64,000 nucleotides of DNA. Source: Panopea generosa. Its lineage: Eukaryota > Mollusca > Bivalvia > Adapedonta > Hiatellidae. Location: NCBI GenBank assembly GCA_029582155.1, contig CM055905.1:63627656-63691655 (forward strand). Direction: 5' to 3'. A model generated the notes under the pieces. The model searched no databases. It was given only the letters and a program-made list of their open reading frames with translations, and was not told the DNA's origin. Below are positions 34,633-46,859 of the stretch, one piece after another. Positions within the stretch are counted from its first letter, which is position 1; each line of letters starts with the position of its first letter. Position numbers and translations under genes: made by a program.

Positions 34633-35654
34633 AACCAAATAAGCATACATCAATAAAAATGTATAATTAAATAAACAAGATTTACATAAATATAAGTACA
34701 GGATCAAACTTGTACATAATTACAAGTGTAGCTATGCATGTTAAGCAAAAAAAACGCATAAAAACCAGTAAAAACTGTACTTCATTTTATAACCTAATAA
34801 ATGAAACATGCAGAATATTGGCTTACTAACCAAATAAGCATACATAAATAAAAGGGATTAAATTGGGATTTAACTCTCAATATGGTGTCGTATATAAACA
34901 TGACAAGTACAAATATATATTATAACTTATGTATATGTGTATCCACATACATAATCATATTACTGCTTTATTATTCGTAGGTTTGCAATAAGCTATGCCA
35001 TTTTGATGTGTTAATTATTCCAATTTTGTTTTGATCAACCATCGTAAACTGCATTCGGTATCAATAATTGCGTAAACGTACATATTTTACAACTGACTAA
35101 CACACAGACAATGGCCAAACGTTTTATAACGAATTTATTCACTAGTTACAATTTCTTAATTAGGTTAAAGTATCAGTTGAATATGGGACACGGTGACATC
35201 AACTGAACGGAAACAAAGTCAGATCACCAACATAACGGTTTGATCGTATTAAAATATTTGCCCACTATCATTGGATTACTATACCAGTGTTAATTGTTTA
35301 TGACGTATTTCATTCTTGCTACATTTCGATGTAAAAAAAAATCGTGAGAAATACAAGATCCTTTTTATATTCATAATTTAATAGTTTGCCAAATAAATTT
35401 AATTTGGATTGTAGCGTCAGTTCACTTAGATTTTTTCTTCAAATAAGTGTTAATGCTATTGTGATAGAAACCCACGCAATGACATGTTGTGTCAACAGAA
35501 TAAAGATAATACTAGAAACACTTGTGCCCTTCCCTACAAAGTTCATAACGTTCGAATACGCAACAAGGACTGAACCTCGCCTTGTTGAGTTTTCTTAGTC
35601 CCACATAACTTGTTTTTGGAAGAAAATGTACTAGAGTGGTGCTAATGCCAATTT

Positions 35655-35795
35655 GAATATTAAGCGTAGTTTATGCCATCGAGAGCTAACAGGCGATCAG
35701 TTAACCTAAACACTTTTTCTCGTGATGGTTTCTGAAACCAATCTTCGTAGTAACTGTAAACCTTCCAACTTGATTTAGTGGTGAGAGACAATCTT
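35655..35795 (-). mobile_element. SINE family A, minus strand, tail/body fragment
   Basis: GCCATCGAGAGCTAACAGGC, GATCAGTTAACCTAAACACT and TTGATTTAGTGGTGAGAGAC; no tRNA-like head. Confidence 0.75.
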
Positions 35796-36346
35796 ACTAA
35801 AGTACACGATATTATTAAATTTAAGATCTGATGACGATCTATTAACATTTTTCTTCTAGAATAACAGGATTCCTATATTGCTATTTTAACTATTTCTATT
35901 TCAACCAACTAGAGTACTCATTTCAACAGCTGTTCGGCATAACCTTCAATGTGGGTAAGGATTCGTTCTTAGCAATCTTCGTATTCTGTTGTATAAATTA
36001 AGAAAATGCATTTTCCCCCTGATTTCAAAAACTTGTGAAAATCGTTTACAAGACTAGTATAAATGAAACATGGGCGCAGTCATTATCGAATTTTTACCGT
36101 AACAATTATAAACACGTGATAATTGCACGTGAATCCAAGCTAAATATAGATATTTCTTCTGTTAAAATATAATTCTAGTTTCGCCTCCAAAACCTTGAAA
36201 GCAAGCCTCTGATTGGCTGACGGAAAGGTCGCCTGAACGTGACCTTGTATCATCGTCGTTAGATCCCATAGCGAAGAGTTCGTGAGGATTTGATTTTAAT
36301 GAGATTGTTGTGAGCGACGAATGACAATAAAACGAAATTATCTGTG

Positions 36347-36425
36347 ACTGAGACTGCGGTAGGGTAGGGGATTGTAACTCATGATCCCAGGATTGATAGT
36401 CAGACGTGCTACCGATTGAGCTAAC
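36347..36425 (-). mobile_element. SINE family A head-only fragment
   Basis: GATTGTAACTCATGATCCCA, GGATTGATAGTCAGACGTGC and TACCGATTGAGCTAACC give only the tRNA-like part. The body and tail are absent. It could be mistaken for a tRNA gene but the arms are mutated. Confidence 0.65.
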
Positions 36426-36805
36426 CAGAAATAACAAACAAAACAAACATCACCAAGCCTTAAACGTTACATGTCAGCGAGAACGACGCATTGGTCTATC
36501 AACACACCTTCAGGTATATTCACCATCACCACGAGCAAGAGTATTTGCTATAGATAAACACAGAGAGCGCGACGCTGATAAATTTGAAAAAGATAACATT
36601 AAATCAAAGTGACGAGTCGAGTGCTTCGGAAATGACAACGTGTCCCAAGGGAACAATATAGCAGACAATAAAATTTGTAAAAGTCGTTTTGTATTTATCT
36701 CAAGCATACGTCTGAATAATTGATGAGCAGACCAAATAGCGTATTATTAAATCAACCCATTAGTCGGCTTTTAATATATCGATATAAACTATCATACATC
36801 ACGTA

Positions 36806-37006
36806 TTTAGTTTAAGTTTATTCATTTTACTCCGATTGTAAAACAAGTTCTTACACGACAAATCACGCTCAAACCCTGTGTATAACTATTTCTGAGTATG
36901 TGCGGAAAAAGTGTCTTGCGAAGTACACTACACATAGCCATAGATAGGATCGAACCCACAACCCTCCGATCATGGGTTTGGTGCTCTAACACTGGACTGT
37001 GGGCTC
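36806..37006 (-). mobile_element. SINE family C, minus strand
   Basis: AAGTTTATTCATTTTACTCC, ACAAATCACGCTCAAACCCT, GTGTCTTGCGAAGTACACTA, ACCCTCCGATCATGGGTTTG. Confidence 0.83.
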
Positions 37007-37359
37007 CATCACATACTTGACTTACTGACTACGTTAAACTGATGGTTACTGGTCTGTAACGGTTACGGTGCGATGGAAGAACATTTCCTTTCCCCACATT
37101 GGTCCAAACTATGGTTCATGAATTGTGACTCGAGTTCTAATATGAATGTTTCCTTGTAGATAATATTTTTTAAAGCGTTGTTAGTCTAACACTTCGTTAG
37201 GCAAAGTCTTGAATATTCGATATTTTCAAATTTCAACGTTTTCATAATATTTTAAAATGTATAATAATAATTCGTTTTAATTATTAGTAAATTATTACCA
37301 TGGATGTATTTAACATCGAAATACATTGATTATAAAACATTGCTTCGAATATATTTTTT

Positions 37360-37645
37360 TCATTTTTCGAAGCTGTACCCACAAAAAGGAAAATTCTAAG
37401 CGTCAATAATGATTCTATGTATCCAGGCGAATGGTTCATACCCTCATTTTTGACGCCTGTGAAAAAAATGCATCAGATATTCAAGTCTAAAATATGAAAT
37501 TTTGACAGTAGAAGTAGATTCAATCTTAACATATACTAAACTTTCTTTGAAATCGAATGACATTTTCTGTACTAAAATTGCCTTTAGGTATGTGGTACGT
37601 TTTCAAAGTCATCTAAGTGTAAATTGTTTTCACAAGTGGGGATGT
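37360..37645 (+). mobile_element. Unclassified repeat E, copy 2, with an inverted duplication of its start
   Basis: The direct part runs TTTTTGACGCCTGTGA ... TTTCTTTGAAATCGAATGAC ... TAGGTATGTGGTACGTTTTC. Just left of it (37360-37428) the first about 65 bp of the element are present in reverse: TTTTTCGAAGCTGTACCCAC and TATGTATCCAGGCG are the reverse complement of CGCCTGGATACAT ... GGTAGCTTCGAAAAATG. Confidence 0.75.
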
Positions 37646-37649
37646 TTTC

Positions 37650-39060
37650 CATATAATATATTTATATATATATAATTAATTCGACACATTATATCATATT
37701 CATGACCTTTACTGATATTATATAACCAATTTTTTATCATTATCTCTTATTTCTCTTATGGCTTATACATTGTCATATTCACATTAATCGCAATAGGTTT
37801 TTTTCATAATCATTGAAAACTTAAAACAATAAATGCATAAAACTACATGAAAATAGACTTACACAGAATGTATTTAACATGTACCGCTATAAAACATGTA
37901 CCATGCGTCATTTAACTGAACGCGAACTCTTAGTTTTTACGGCAGTTACATGCAGTCTATAATGAAAACCGATCATTTGATCAATAACGATTGTTGCTTA
38001 ACACAGCAAGTATAATTAATAGCGTTATGCTATCGTTACATAGCATCTTTAAATCCGTCTCATGTGAACGCAACAATTACGAAACGTGCTATAAACGTGT
38101 TCATTTTTAATAGAATTTGTCGTATAAAAGACTAAATCGGGTTATTGAAGGGGGTTGACTGGTGGTGTTTATTACGACAATGTGATTCTAACGGTGACTC
38201 CGTCTTGCTGTATCTTTTCAACAAAAACGGTATCTATTCGACATGTGTTTTTAGGGTTCTTGAAATATGAAGAAAACTATCTCTTATATGTCGCTTAATA
38301 TTCAACATTATATACCTTGATTGCTATTATATTGTTAAATATGTGTATCAATACAGTAAGTTATCTGATGATAGTGGTTTTAGTTTATTATAGACGATAC
38401 ACTGATGTTTTGTTTTGTAGCACCTGCTCACCAAATACAAAGAAACAACGAATAAATTCAATCGACTGGTGCTATCATTGCGCCGAATCAACGCATCATC
38501 ATTGTCCATAGGGCATAAAAAACGAGGTTGTAAATACATCACATTACTTGCAGTGCAGCAATGTAACAAGAACTTGGTAAGAATGATAGGAAACTTATAT
38601 CTCTCTTGAATATGGACACAATAGCACGCGGAAAATTAGTAATTAGGTAAATATTTCACTCAGATTTCGCTTTAAACTGATTTCTTATACATTTAATGTA
38701 GGCTGTATGTAAATTTAGATGTTTCAGAATGTTTCAAACATTCTAAATGACCTTCAGTGAAAATCATTGCAGCTGGATGTAAAATTTCAATTACTCTCCT
38801 TGCTGTATAAAAGTTTGTAATCACGAGTACAATTTTAACCACAATTTGACGGGAATTGTCTCGTTTTGTAGAAAATGTCATTGTGCAAAGAAATAATATT
38901 GATTAAAATTCCTTAGATGAATGGAAGTTAGGATAATTAAAACGAGATTTCGCGAGATATTGCGTGAATACGCAAACGTTCATAAAATGACAACATGTTT
39001 CTTTTCGTACGTCCTTAATAGCACAATATACACAACCTTGATTTGAGCTTGCTAGATACA
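37650..39060. other. Unannotated DNA
   Basis: A+T-rich, with a few overlapping frames of 62-73 codons on opposite strands and no recognisable motif. Confidence 0.5.
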
Positions 39061-39064
39061 AAAG

Positions 39065-39215
39065 ACCGCAGTCTAGGGATAGAACGTCCGCCTCGCATGC
39101 GAAAGGTCGTTTGGTTGGATCCCCGGCCGGGTCATACCAAAGATTTTAAAATGGTACTGGAAGCTTTCTCGCTTGGCACTCAGCATTTACATGTAGAGGA
39201 TAGTTTTAGGTCTTT
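39065..39215 (+). mobile_element. SINE family D, 3'-truncated, joined to repeat E
   Basis: AGAACGTCCGCCTCGCATGC, GAAAGGTCGTTTGGTTGGAT, CATACCAAAGATTTTAAAAT, GGATAGTTTTAGGTCTTTTC and then directly a copy of repeat E. The usual 3' half is missing. Confidence 0.78.
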
Positions 39216-39221
39216 TCGGCC

Positions 39222-39475
39222 ATTCGCCTGGATACATGCACTCGTTATTGACGCCTGTGATTTTTCACTTTCGGCGGTAGCTTCGAAAAATGAAAAAAAA
39301 AATAACATAAAAAAAAATTCAACAATCGGTCATGAAAGTTGAACAGTCGAAGACCGATATGATATTTTCAACGTATAAACACTTTCTATGAAATCTAATG
39401 ACATGTTCTGCACAAGAGTTACCTGTATGTGTAAGTTGCTCGTTTTCGAAGTCCCTGAGTGTAGTTTAAATACGA
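39222..39475 (+). mobile_element. Unclassified repeat E, copy 3
   Basis: TCGCCTGGATACATGCACTC, GTTATTGACGCCTGTGATTT, GGTAGCTTCGAAAAATGAAA, TTTCTATGAAATCTAATGAC, CCTGTATGTGTAAGTTGCTC and TTTCGAAGTCCCTGAGTGTA. Confidence 0.78.
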
Positions 39476-39828
39476 TTAGCTCAACAACTACCATTTATGT
39501 TATCACCTCATAATTGTTTGTACTTATCGGATATATCAACAGTTTATTGAACGTTTTGCGGCGTACCATAAGTCGTTTAAGAGAGCTATAAACTATTTAT
39601 CGTCCCATAACACGCATTGATTCTGAAGCAAACTACGTAAATAGTGTTATGGGAGAACAATGCAAATCAACACTTGAGTCCTTCAAGCTTGTCATTCTTA
39701 TACTGATGAATTCAAAACAAATACGTGTAATGCTGAATGACATGTGGCTGTCACAACTTGTTTGAAGATCTGTGTGTTAGGTTTGGAATTGCATTTCTTT
39801 GTCTGTATATTTTTTTGATATTTTATGA

Positions 39829-40129
39829 TTAATTGATTGATTTAATATTTAGCGTCATTTTATAACATCGGGGGCTAAGAAAAGATCAGTTATTTAACTT
39901 AACTACTGTTTTTTTTTTATCCTGAAAGGTAAACCAGTACTCGAATACATCCCATTTCCGCAAGTAACTGATAATTGTCCCACTTGAATCAGCGGTGATA
40001 TACGAACGATACTGAGACACAATGTTGTATATCAATCGTCAAGGAAACTGTGACCGGACGGGAATTCGAGCTCACGACCCCTGGATTGATAATCAGACGT
40101 GTTACCGACTGATCTAACCGGGCCCGGCT
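39829..40129 (-). mobile_element. SINE family A, minus strand, full length with 11-bp target duplication
   Basis: ATATTTTATGA borders it on the left (39818-39828) and right (40130-40140). The tail ATTGATTGATTTAATATTTA, the body CAAGTAACTGATAATTGTCC and the head GATCTAACCGGGCCCGGCT are all present. A family C SINE follows 12 bp after the right duplication. Confidence 0.92.
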
Positions 40130-40151
40130 ATATTTTATGAAACGCAACGTT

Positions 40152-40368
40152 AGTTTCGTTTAACTTTATTTATTTTACGTCGATTGTGAAACAAGTTGTT
40201 ACAACTTAATATACAAATCACGCTTGATATCTTCTTGGGTAGGACCAGTACTAAGCATATAACGAAAACGTGTCTTGCTCAAGAACGACACACACAGCCG
40301 TGACAGAGGATCGAACCCCGAACCCTCCGATCATGAAACCGATGCTCTACCACTGGACCATGCGCTCC
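40152..40368 (-). mobile_element. SINE family C, minus strand
   Basis: AACTTTATTTATTTTACGTC, TGTTACAACTTAATATACAA, GTAGGACCAGTACTAAGCAT, ACCCTCCGATCATGAAACCG and CTCTACCACTGGACCATGCG. It sits next to the family A insertion. Confidence 0.85.
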
Positions 40369-40584
40369 TTTATTACAAAGTTAACAAATACCACAATATT
40401 AATTAAACTAAACTTGATGCTCACAAACATAGTTACACACCAATATATTACGTTGAGTAAATAAGGAATTAAATAGTAGATAAGAAAATAATTACAGATA
40501 AGATAGGAGGTATATGAAGAATGACTAAAATGAAACAGTTATTCAACTGTAATATCTGCTATTTCAGACGCAACTGATGCCAAA

Positions 40585-40740
40585 GACACAGCTATGCAAA
40601 TTGCCTATGTCGTCGTGATCAAGCTTTGCCGTTTTGATCACCGCCAAAATGTTAATGCGCGATAGGAACTACTTTTTATTCCTCAATTTCATTTTTGTTC
40701 ACGTATTTTATTCAAGATGCAACGAATCAAATATATTGTT
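40585..40740 (+). mobile_element. Unclassified repeat J, copy 3
   Basis: GTGATCAAGCTTTGCCGTTT, TGATCACCGCCAAAATGTTA, ATGCGCGATAGGAACTACTT, TTGTTCACGTATTTTATTCA, GCAACGAATCAAATAT. Confidence 0.7.
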
Positions 40741-40744
40741 GACA

Positions 40745-42540
40745 CTGTTATATGTCATTTAAAATAGTGTTGCGTAATATAAACCAAGGACTTCAATAAA
40801 AGCAAAGTAAGAAGGCGTATGCGAATTTGTTACAGAAACAGAACTGACTGAGTATGTGTCTTTTATTTTTTTCTCATATTGTTTTGATCTATTTTTCTTC
40901 AAAGAATTTATAAGGCGCTTAATATGTTCAATAACATTGAGATAAGATGTTATGGAATGAAACTTGAAATTGTTTTTGATTCGGTCACTTTTTTTAAAAA
41001 TTCAAAACAATTAGCTATTATTATTAAAATATACATTTCGAAATAAACCCATGTGTTTTCACATATACATGTACATTGTACATATACCAAATGTAAATTT
41101 AACGTAAGAAATAAAATTTTAATTGTTACTTTTTAAAACTTTAGTCCAACATTTCTATAATACATGTTTAATTTAAATAATCCAAATGATAGATTGCCAT
41201 TCCGAGAACAAATGTTCCAATTGTTAGTAATGCACATATCACGTCGACTAGAGTTTTGCATTTATGGAGGATTTTGTTGATATGGATACTATCCTTTGTA
41301 TGTATTCATATTGGAATAACTCTAGTTCTTGGTGTATAATACTTTTACATGGTACGTTATGTATGCTTTTTCAGTTTTAATCAGAAAGTAGTTCTAAACA
41401 CTTACTTGTATTTCCTGTTGTGTTTAATATGCATTTTTATCGATTTGTTTTTGTCGATAATTTCATTAATTACAAACTATCGGTATTTAAATTTATGTTC
41501 TGTAATTTATTTGGCATTGCATGTTTATTTGGATTTTCCTTACGATCAGTGTTTGCGATATTGCGATTAAAACGTACACAATTCACTTAATACAATTTGT
41601 AGCGAAAAGTAGTTGGCTGAAAATCATAATTATTGTCTATATTTGATTAAACTGACTTTTATGAAATGAATATTCTGTTCTATTTTGCTCTCTACAAAGC
41701 TTGTTTTCTTCTTTGAATGCTTTCTTTTCTTCAAATGTATAACATGCATTGTCATCAAAAGTCATTCTAACAAAATTATTCAAATGCTTAATTAAACGTT
41801 GTTATATTATTTACATACAGGATTGAAATGTGGAACGTTTAATTCAATTTCATTTACACACTTTTCAAAATTAACAGCATTTAAGATTAAAATAATTTAT
41901 TTGACTAATAAGTTGATTGATGTTTATTCGCGCTAAAACACATATATACAGGTTACATTAAGAAAACTATGGCAACTAAATTGAGATGAATGCCAAATCT
42001 AAAAGAAGTATTCAGCTAATGCAATATTAAACATACACAATAGTGTGTAATAACCTTGGATTGTCCATAAAGGCCGGAGGCTTATTTCGAATGACGTCCT
42101 TGGTACTATACTTACTAAGAGAAAACATTACAAAAATGCAGATAAATTAAAGAAACACAATATAAAGTTGAAGACTTTGAAATTTGGAAGTTACCACATG
42201 GAATGTTCCCTTAATATATTTGCTGTTTACAAATATATTATTATTATCACAAATGTTGTATAAAAATCTTATAATTAAAACATTGAGCATGTCTAGTCGC
42301 CAAGTGCAATAAACTAGGCATTCCTAGCTCTGTCTAATTTCAAAATGTACATGGAACCAACCTAACAGTACAAGACACCGAGTGGAGTTGCTAATTGATA
42401 AGCAACCGATTTAACATATTTACTGTGAAATGCATATGCAATTGAATGATTAAAAATAATTTTAAAAAAAATGGAGGCCAAAATAAAATAAACAATGGTA
42501 CATGTGTTACATCAATATATAGTGTAAATTGGGTTTATCA
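40745..42540. other. Unannotated A+T-rich DNA left of the LINE relics
   Basis: No terminal repeats, tRNA-like boxes or long frames. It may contain 3'-untranslated remains of the minus-strand LINE relic, which I cannot prove. Confidence 0.45.
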
Positions 42541-42545
42541 TAAAG

Positions 42546-42990
42546 TTACGTATCTGGACTGTGTCCTAGTTCACTTGATAAAACTATTTTGTCAGTAAAA
42601 ACATAAATACTGTTAAATTCACCCCAATGGTACAAGGAGGGTCTTATTTCATATACACTTGGTAGCTTATTGCACGAATGGTTATGCAAATGAAAGTAAC
42701 TTTGTAATCGTCCCAATTCGTGACAAAGCCCATAGATGGTATATTTTATTGAAAAACAATTACCTGATGAAGTATAATACACATATATAATATTTATGAC
42801 ATACAATGGTAATAGAGTAGACATATATACTAATATAGAAACATGACATGTAAAAAAAATAACAAAACATATACAGATTCGATTACTTATATCAATTATG
42901 TGCCTGCCGAATTCTACATCCAATCTGTGAGAAGACAGTTTGGAAAATTTGGAAGAGACAGGAATATCTCTGGTTTTATTTATTATAACA
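42546..42990 (-). pseudogene. Relic of a LINE reverse-transcriptase C-terminal region (minus strand)
   Basis: The minus-strand frame contains KLSSHRLDVEFGRHIIDISN then RICICF, very like the xLSSHxLxIExGRxxxxxRxxRxCxxC stretch that follows the RT domain in many molluscan non-LTR retrotransposons. Further on YxxxLPLYVIN resembles the next conserved block. The Cys/His block between them is frame-damaged. The frame remains open for 160 codons by chance. Not a host gene. Confidence 0.55.
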
Positions 42991-43204
42991 ATATTGTGGA
43001 AAACGAAAAGTTGAAATAGTATTTTCAAATATAGCCCTATTAGATTGAGAATCTATTAAACTGAAATTCAAAATTTGCAAAGAAAAAAGTAATAAATTTG
43101 TATTTACTTAAGAATACTAATAAAAGAGTTTTATTTCCACACCTGTTGTTCGATCCAAAGGCAGCTGCTTTTAAAATGATTAAAACATAATTTAATGCAG
43201 TTTG

Positions 43205-43385
43205 GTTAATTGCAAAACCCAGCCGCATATACTTGTGTAAATTGTGTAATGCAAATTCTGTAGAAAATGAATATCATTTCCTTCGATGTTGTGAATTCTA
43301 TAATTAACAGCGAAAGAGATATTTACCATTAAAGTATCCCTTTATACATAATGCTGCGATTTATCTATTACCGCAAATGCACGTA
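43205..43385 (+). pseudogene. Relic of a LINE reverse-transcriptase C-terminal region (plus strand)
   Basis: The plus-strand frame reads CKLCNANSVENEYHFLRCCE then FYN, a stop, QRKRYLPLKYP. This fits the C-x2-C ... ENEYHF-x3-C ... R-x-YLPxxY signature found after the RT domain of CR1/L2-type elements. The in-frame TAA and missing RT domain show decay. It points away from the minus-strand relic immediately to the left. Confidence 0.65.
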
Positions 43386-43881
43386 TAATAACAATATCCG
43401 AGACATTTTTCAAAACCCAACTTCCGTAAGCGTCGGCAACTGTTAATTACTCAGCATATTTAAGTAACTTTATTATTGTTTGTTATTGATGCCATTATTT
43501 AAAAGGTTGACCAATATTTCGACTCGCAGTAATAGGTATGACCAGTATACTATACACATTCTAATATACACAAATTCCGTATTCTTCTGTCGTCAATAAA
43601 TGGAGATTTAATACGACTGGTAGCTACATATCTTTACCATGCTTTAGACGAAAGAAGACGAAATATACAACATTAAATGAAAGGATGGAACAAATGAGTG
43701 CGTTATTGTATTATTGTATCACTTCTACCACATTGCATGTAGTCTAATGTAGTTCGGAATGTGAAGTAATCGAACCATATGTTATTTGAACAAACGTCAG
43801 ATTTAATAAATAAACAATTAGAAACTATAAAAAAAAAGATATTTGTATACAAATGTATAATAGTATATTGTGTTTAAATTT

Positions 43882-43882
43882 G

Positions 43883-43960
<78 letters not shown>
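43882..43960. repeat. (TA)n microsatellite, about 79 bp
   Basis: Nearly pure alternating TA, interrupted by ACA and a TG, in A+T-rich DNA. Confidence 0.97.
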
Positions 43961-43963
<3 letters not shown>

Positions 43964-44649
43964 CATGGGCCGGGACCTTATAGCAAATAAAATATTTGTC
44001 ATTGTATTATAATTGCACACATGCCTGATATACTACATTCAATTATTTCAAACCAATATTTTATGATACGGAATCAACCCCGCGTGATACACGACTCTCC
44101 ACCTGACTCACCATTTAATCAATTTGCGTGCTATTTTCACTCCGAGTACATTTTCATCAATTGATACCAATGCAGTCAGCTTGAATAAAAAACAAAATCA
44201 TAGCATCCATAATAATATGGGACCAATAGATATGTCGACGAGATCTAAGACATGTTTGATGAAAATTATATCAATATGTTTATACATGTAGTTTTCAAAC
44301 TTAAGCCTTTCTAGCTTGACTCTGATTTTGTGTTTCTGAGAATGGCCTACAAACCTTCAATGTTATTCCTAAATACATAGATGTATTTACTCTATCTACA
44401 TCTATAATATTTGTATTTTTTAAATGAATACTATACCAGTATTTCTTGACAAAATATATGTAACCGCTGCACATACAATGTATCATTCATACCCCAAAAT
44501 GTCATGGTATAAGGCGTATGACGTATTTATTGCTCGGATAACATATTTTGTATTAATGATGAAATTCATACTGAGATATTTGTAAAACAAACAAACAACC
44601 CCGTTTCGAAAATTGAACTTCATGCAAAAACTCTTTGAAGAAAAAATTT

Positions 44650-45100
44650 AAAAAAACAACAACAATGCAAGCACTGTTGGTAAAAAAATCCACCACTAAA
44701 CATAAACATAATGCAAGAACAGTTTAAAGAAAAAAATCCCTTTTTTGAAAATAGACATAAAGCAAGCACTGTTTGAAGAAGAAAAAACTTTCTAAAATAA
44801 CTATAATACAAGCACTGTTTGAAGAAGAAAAAACTTTCTAAAATAACTATAATTCAAGCACTGTTTGAAGAAGAAAAAAACTTTCTAAAATAACTATAGT
44901 GCAAGCACTGTTTGAAGAAGAAAAACTTTCTAAAATAACTATAAAGCAAGCACTGTTTGAAGAAGAAAAAACTTTTCTAAAATAACTATAAAGCAAGCAC
45001 TGTTTGAAGAAGAAAAAACTTTCCAAAATAACTATAATGCAAGCACTGTTTGATAAAACCATTTCTAAAACTAAATATCATGTGAGCACTGTTTGGAAGA
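44650..45100. repeat. 46-bp minisatellite, about 9 copies
   Basis: The unit contains CAAGCACTGTTTGAAGAAGA followed by AAAAACTTTCTAAAATAAC and TATAATG. Starts of CAAGCACTG fall at 44763, 44809, 44855, 44902, 44947, 44994 and 45040 (spacing 45-47). Outer units at both ends are diverged. 46 is not a multiple of three, so the reading frames across it change frame each unit and are not genes. Confidence 0.93.
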
Positions 45101-45104
45101 AAAA

Positions 45105-46814
45105 ATAATATAATAATTAACAGACGACAAACATTTTGATAACATCAACGTAACGCAAGGAACGGGAAGCAGTATTCGTTCTTTACGTAAGATGACACAA
45201 AATTTCATTACAAGACGTGTTTATTACATGTGGTTTATTAGATTACCCCCGAAGCATGTCCTGGGATGGATAAATACCGAGCCTGTTTGGAAAAAAAATG
45301 TCATTCACGAATCCAACACTAGGTCAATAAAGATTTAAAGCTAAATTATTGTCTCTGGATTGTTTCAGATTATTCCCCTCATAAAAACAACATAAACGTT
45401 TTGTAAAATAAAACGCCATGATGAATTTCAATTGTATGAGGGGAATTAGTTGAATCCAACCTAAGCGCGTAGATAAGGCGAAGAAGCCTTATTTCAATTT
45501 ATTGCATTGGCAAGTTTTAGTAGATATGTGTATAAAACTAAATGGTCAGAAAATATAATTTAGCGGGACAAATGAGTGTAAACTATCTATTGTCGATGCT
45601 AAACCCTTTCAAGCTGACATCCTGCTTTTAAATGCAAAGATATCATACACATTTCATCAGGCCGCAATAGTCCATTGTAACGTTTATTTCTATTGCACAC
45701 GAACGTACACACGCCAACGCGCAGACATAAATATAAAAATAGAAACACACAAACTGTTTCTCTCTTCTCATCTATCTCTTCTTGATAATTTATGAATATG
45801 GAATGATGTTCCCGGCTCATCACATAACAACACATGAATGCATTGTTGTGTCATTAAAAATATGACCCATTATTTAAGGATTTTATGTGTCCCCGTGCTA
45901 CTAAAGATTGCATGTTTTGGTGGTCTTTTGTCATAAAATGGCGCAATTTTACCCTGTGGAAATCCTTTTGGAGTGATTGATGGCAGTGCACAGAAGTACA
46001 GAAAGCAAGGTAGGGTGAGTGCACTATTGTGTCGTTCATAGAGATATTGGTCTGTAATAAAATGCGGCGGTGATGTTTAATAAACGTTGGTTTTCCCTGT
46101 TTATGGGATTGAGTTACATTTTATGGTTATATATGACCAGTTCAGCATCTGAAGCTGTTTATTATTAGTTGTTTCACGTCACTTGGCTATCATTTATATA
46201 GATGTGTGTATTTCAGCGTAAAAAATATATATATAGTATTACGTAAACAAGGATCACGTCAAATAACGCGTACGTGTCTTGAAAAAGTATTAGTTGTGCC
46301 GTGTCTCCAAAACAGTGGCCGATTTCAAGTATATGCAGTCTTCAAGCCCTTTAACTTACTGCCCCGACAGCTGTTTACTGTAACTGTGAGATAGGCTACA
46401 ATTTGCTAAAATATATAATTGATTTGTTGCTTTGAGCCTGTTGAAGGTGTATCAACACAGATCCATGTGCATTTGTTTACAATTTGGGTAAATGAACTTA
46501 CAAGCTTCTCCTTAGAATTTAATTTTTTGGTAGTTGGAATTTTTTTTTCGAATATATTTCGCCATATACATGTTAAAATTAAATATATAGTATAATGCAA
46601 AATTATTACAAATAAAACAATGCAGTGGCGACTGTGAAATTGTGAAAAGGGTTCTTATATTTGAATCATGTATAGCAATACATGTATATAAAATATGCCT
46701 TAAAACTTGCGGCTTTCAAAAGGTAGTTGAGGTTTTGGCACAATTCGAATAACAATAAACATTATGTATAAACCTATAACAACCGTCTATAGATTTATTA
46801 TTGAAATCTCTAAC

Positions 46815-46815
<1 letters not shown>
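45105..46815. other. Unannotated DNA between the 46-bp array and a (TA)n tract
   Basis: Short frames of 60-78 codons only, on both strands and without motif support. Confidence 0.5.

Positions 46816-46818
<3 letters not shown>

Positions 46819-46856
<38 letters not shown>
46819..46856. repeat. (TA)n microsatellite, about 38 bp
   Basis: Pure TA run. It encodes the Tyr-Ile run in a short spurious reading frame. Confidence 0.97.

Positions 46857-46859
<3 letters not shown>

Noticed and set aside
42546-43028. 160-codon minus-strand frame as a host gene
   Set aside because: The only recognisable part is the LINE-like LSSHRLDVEFGRH block; the rest is Ile/Tyr-rich translation of A+T-rich DNA.
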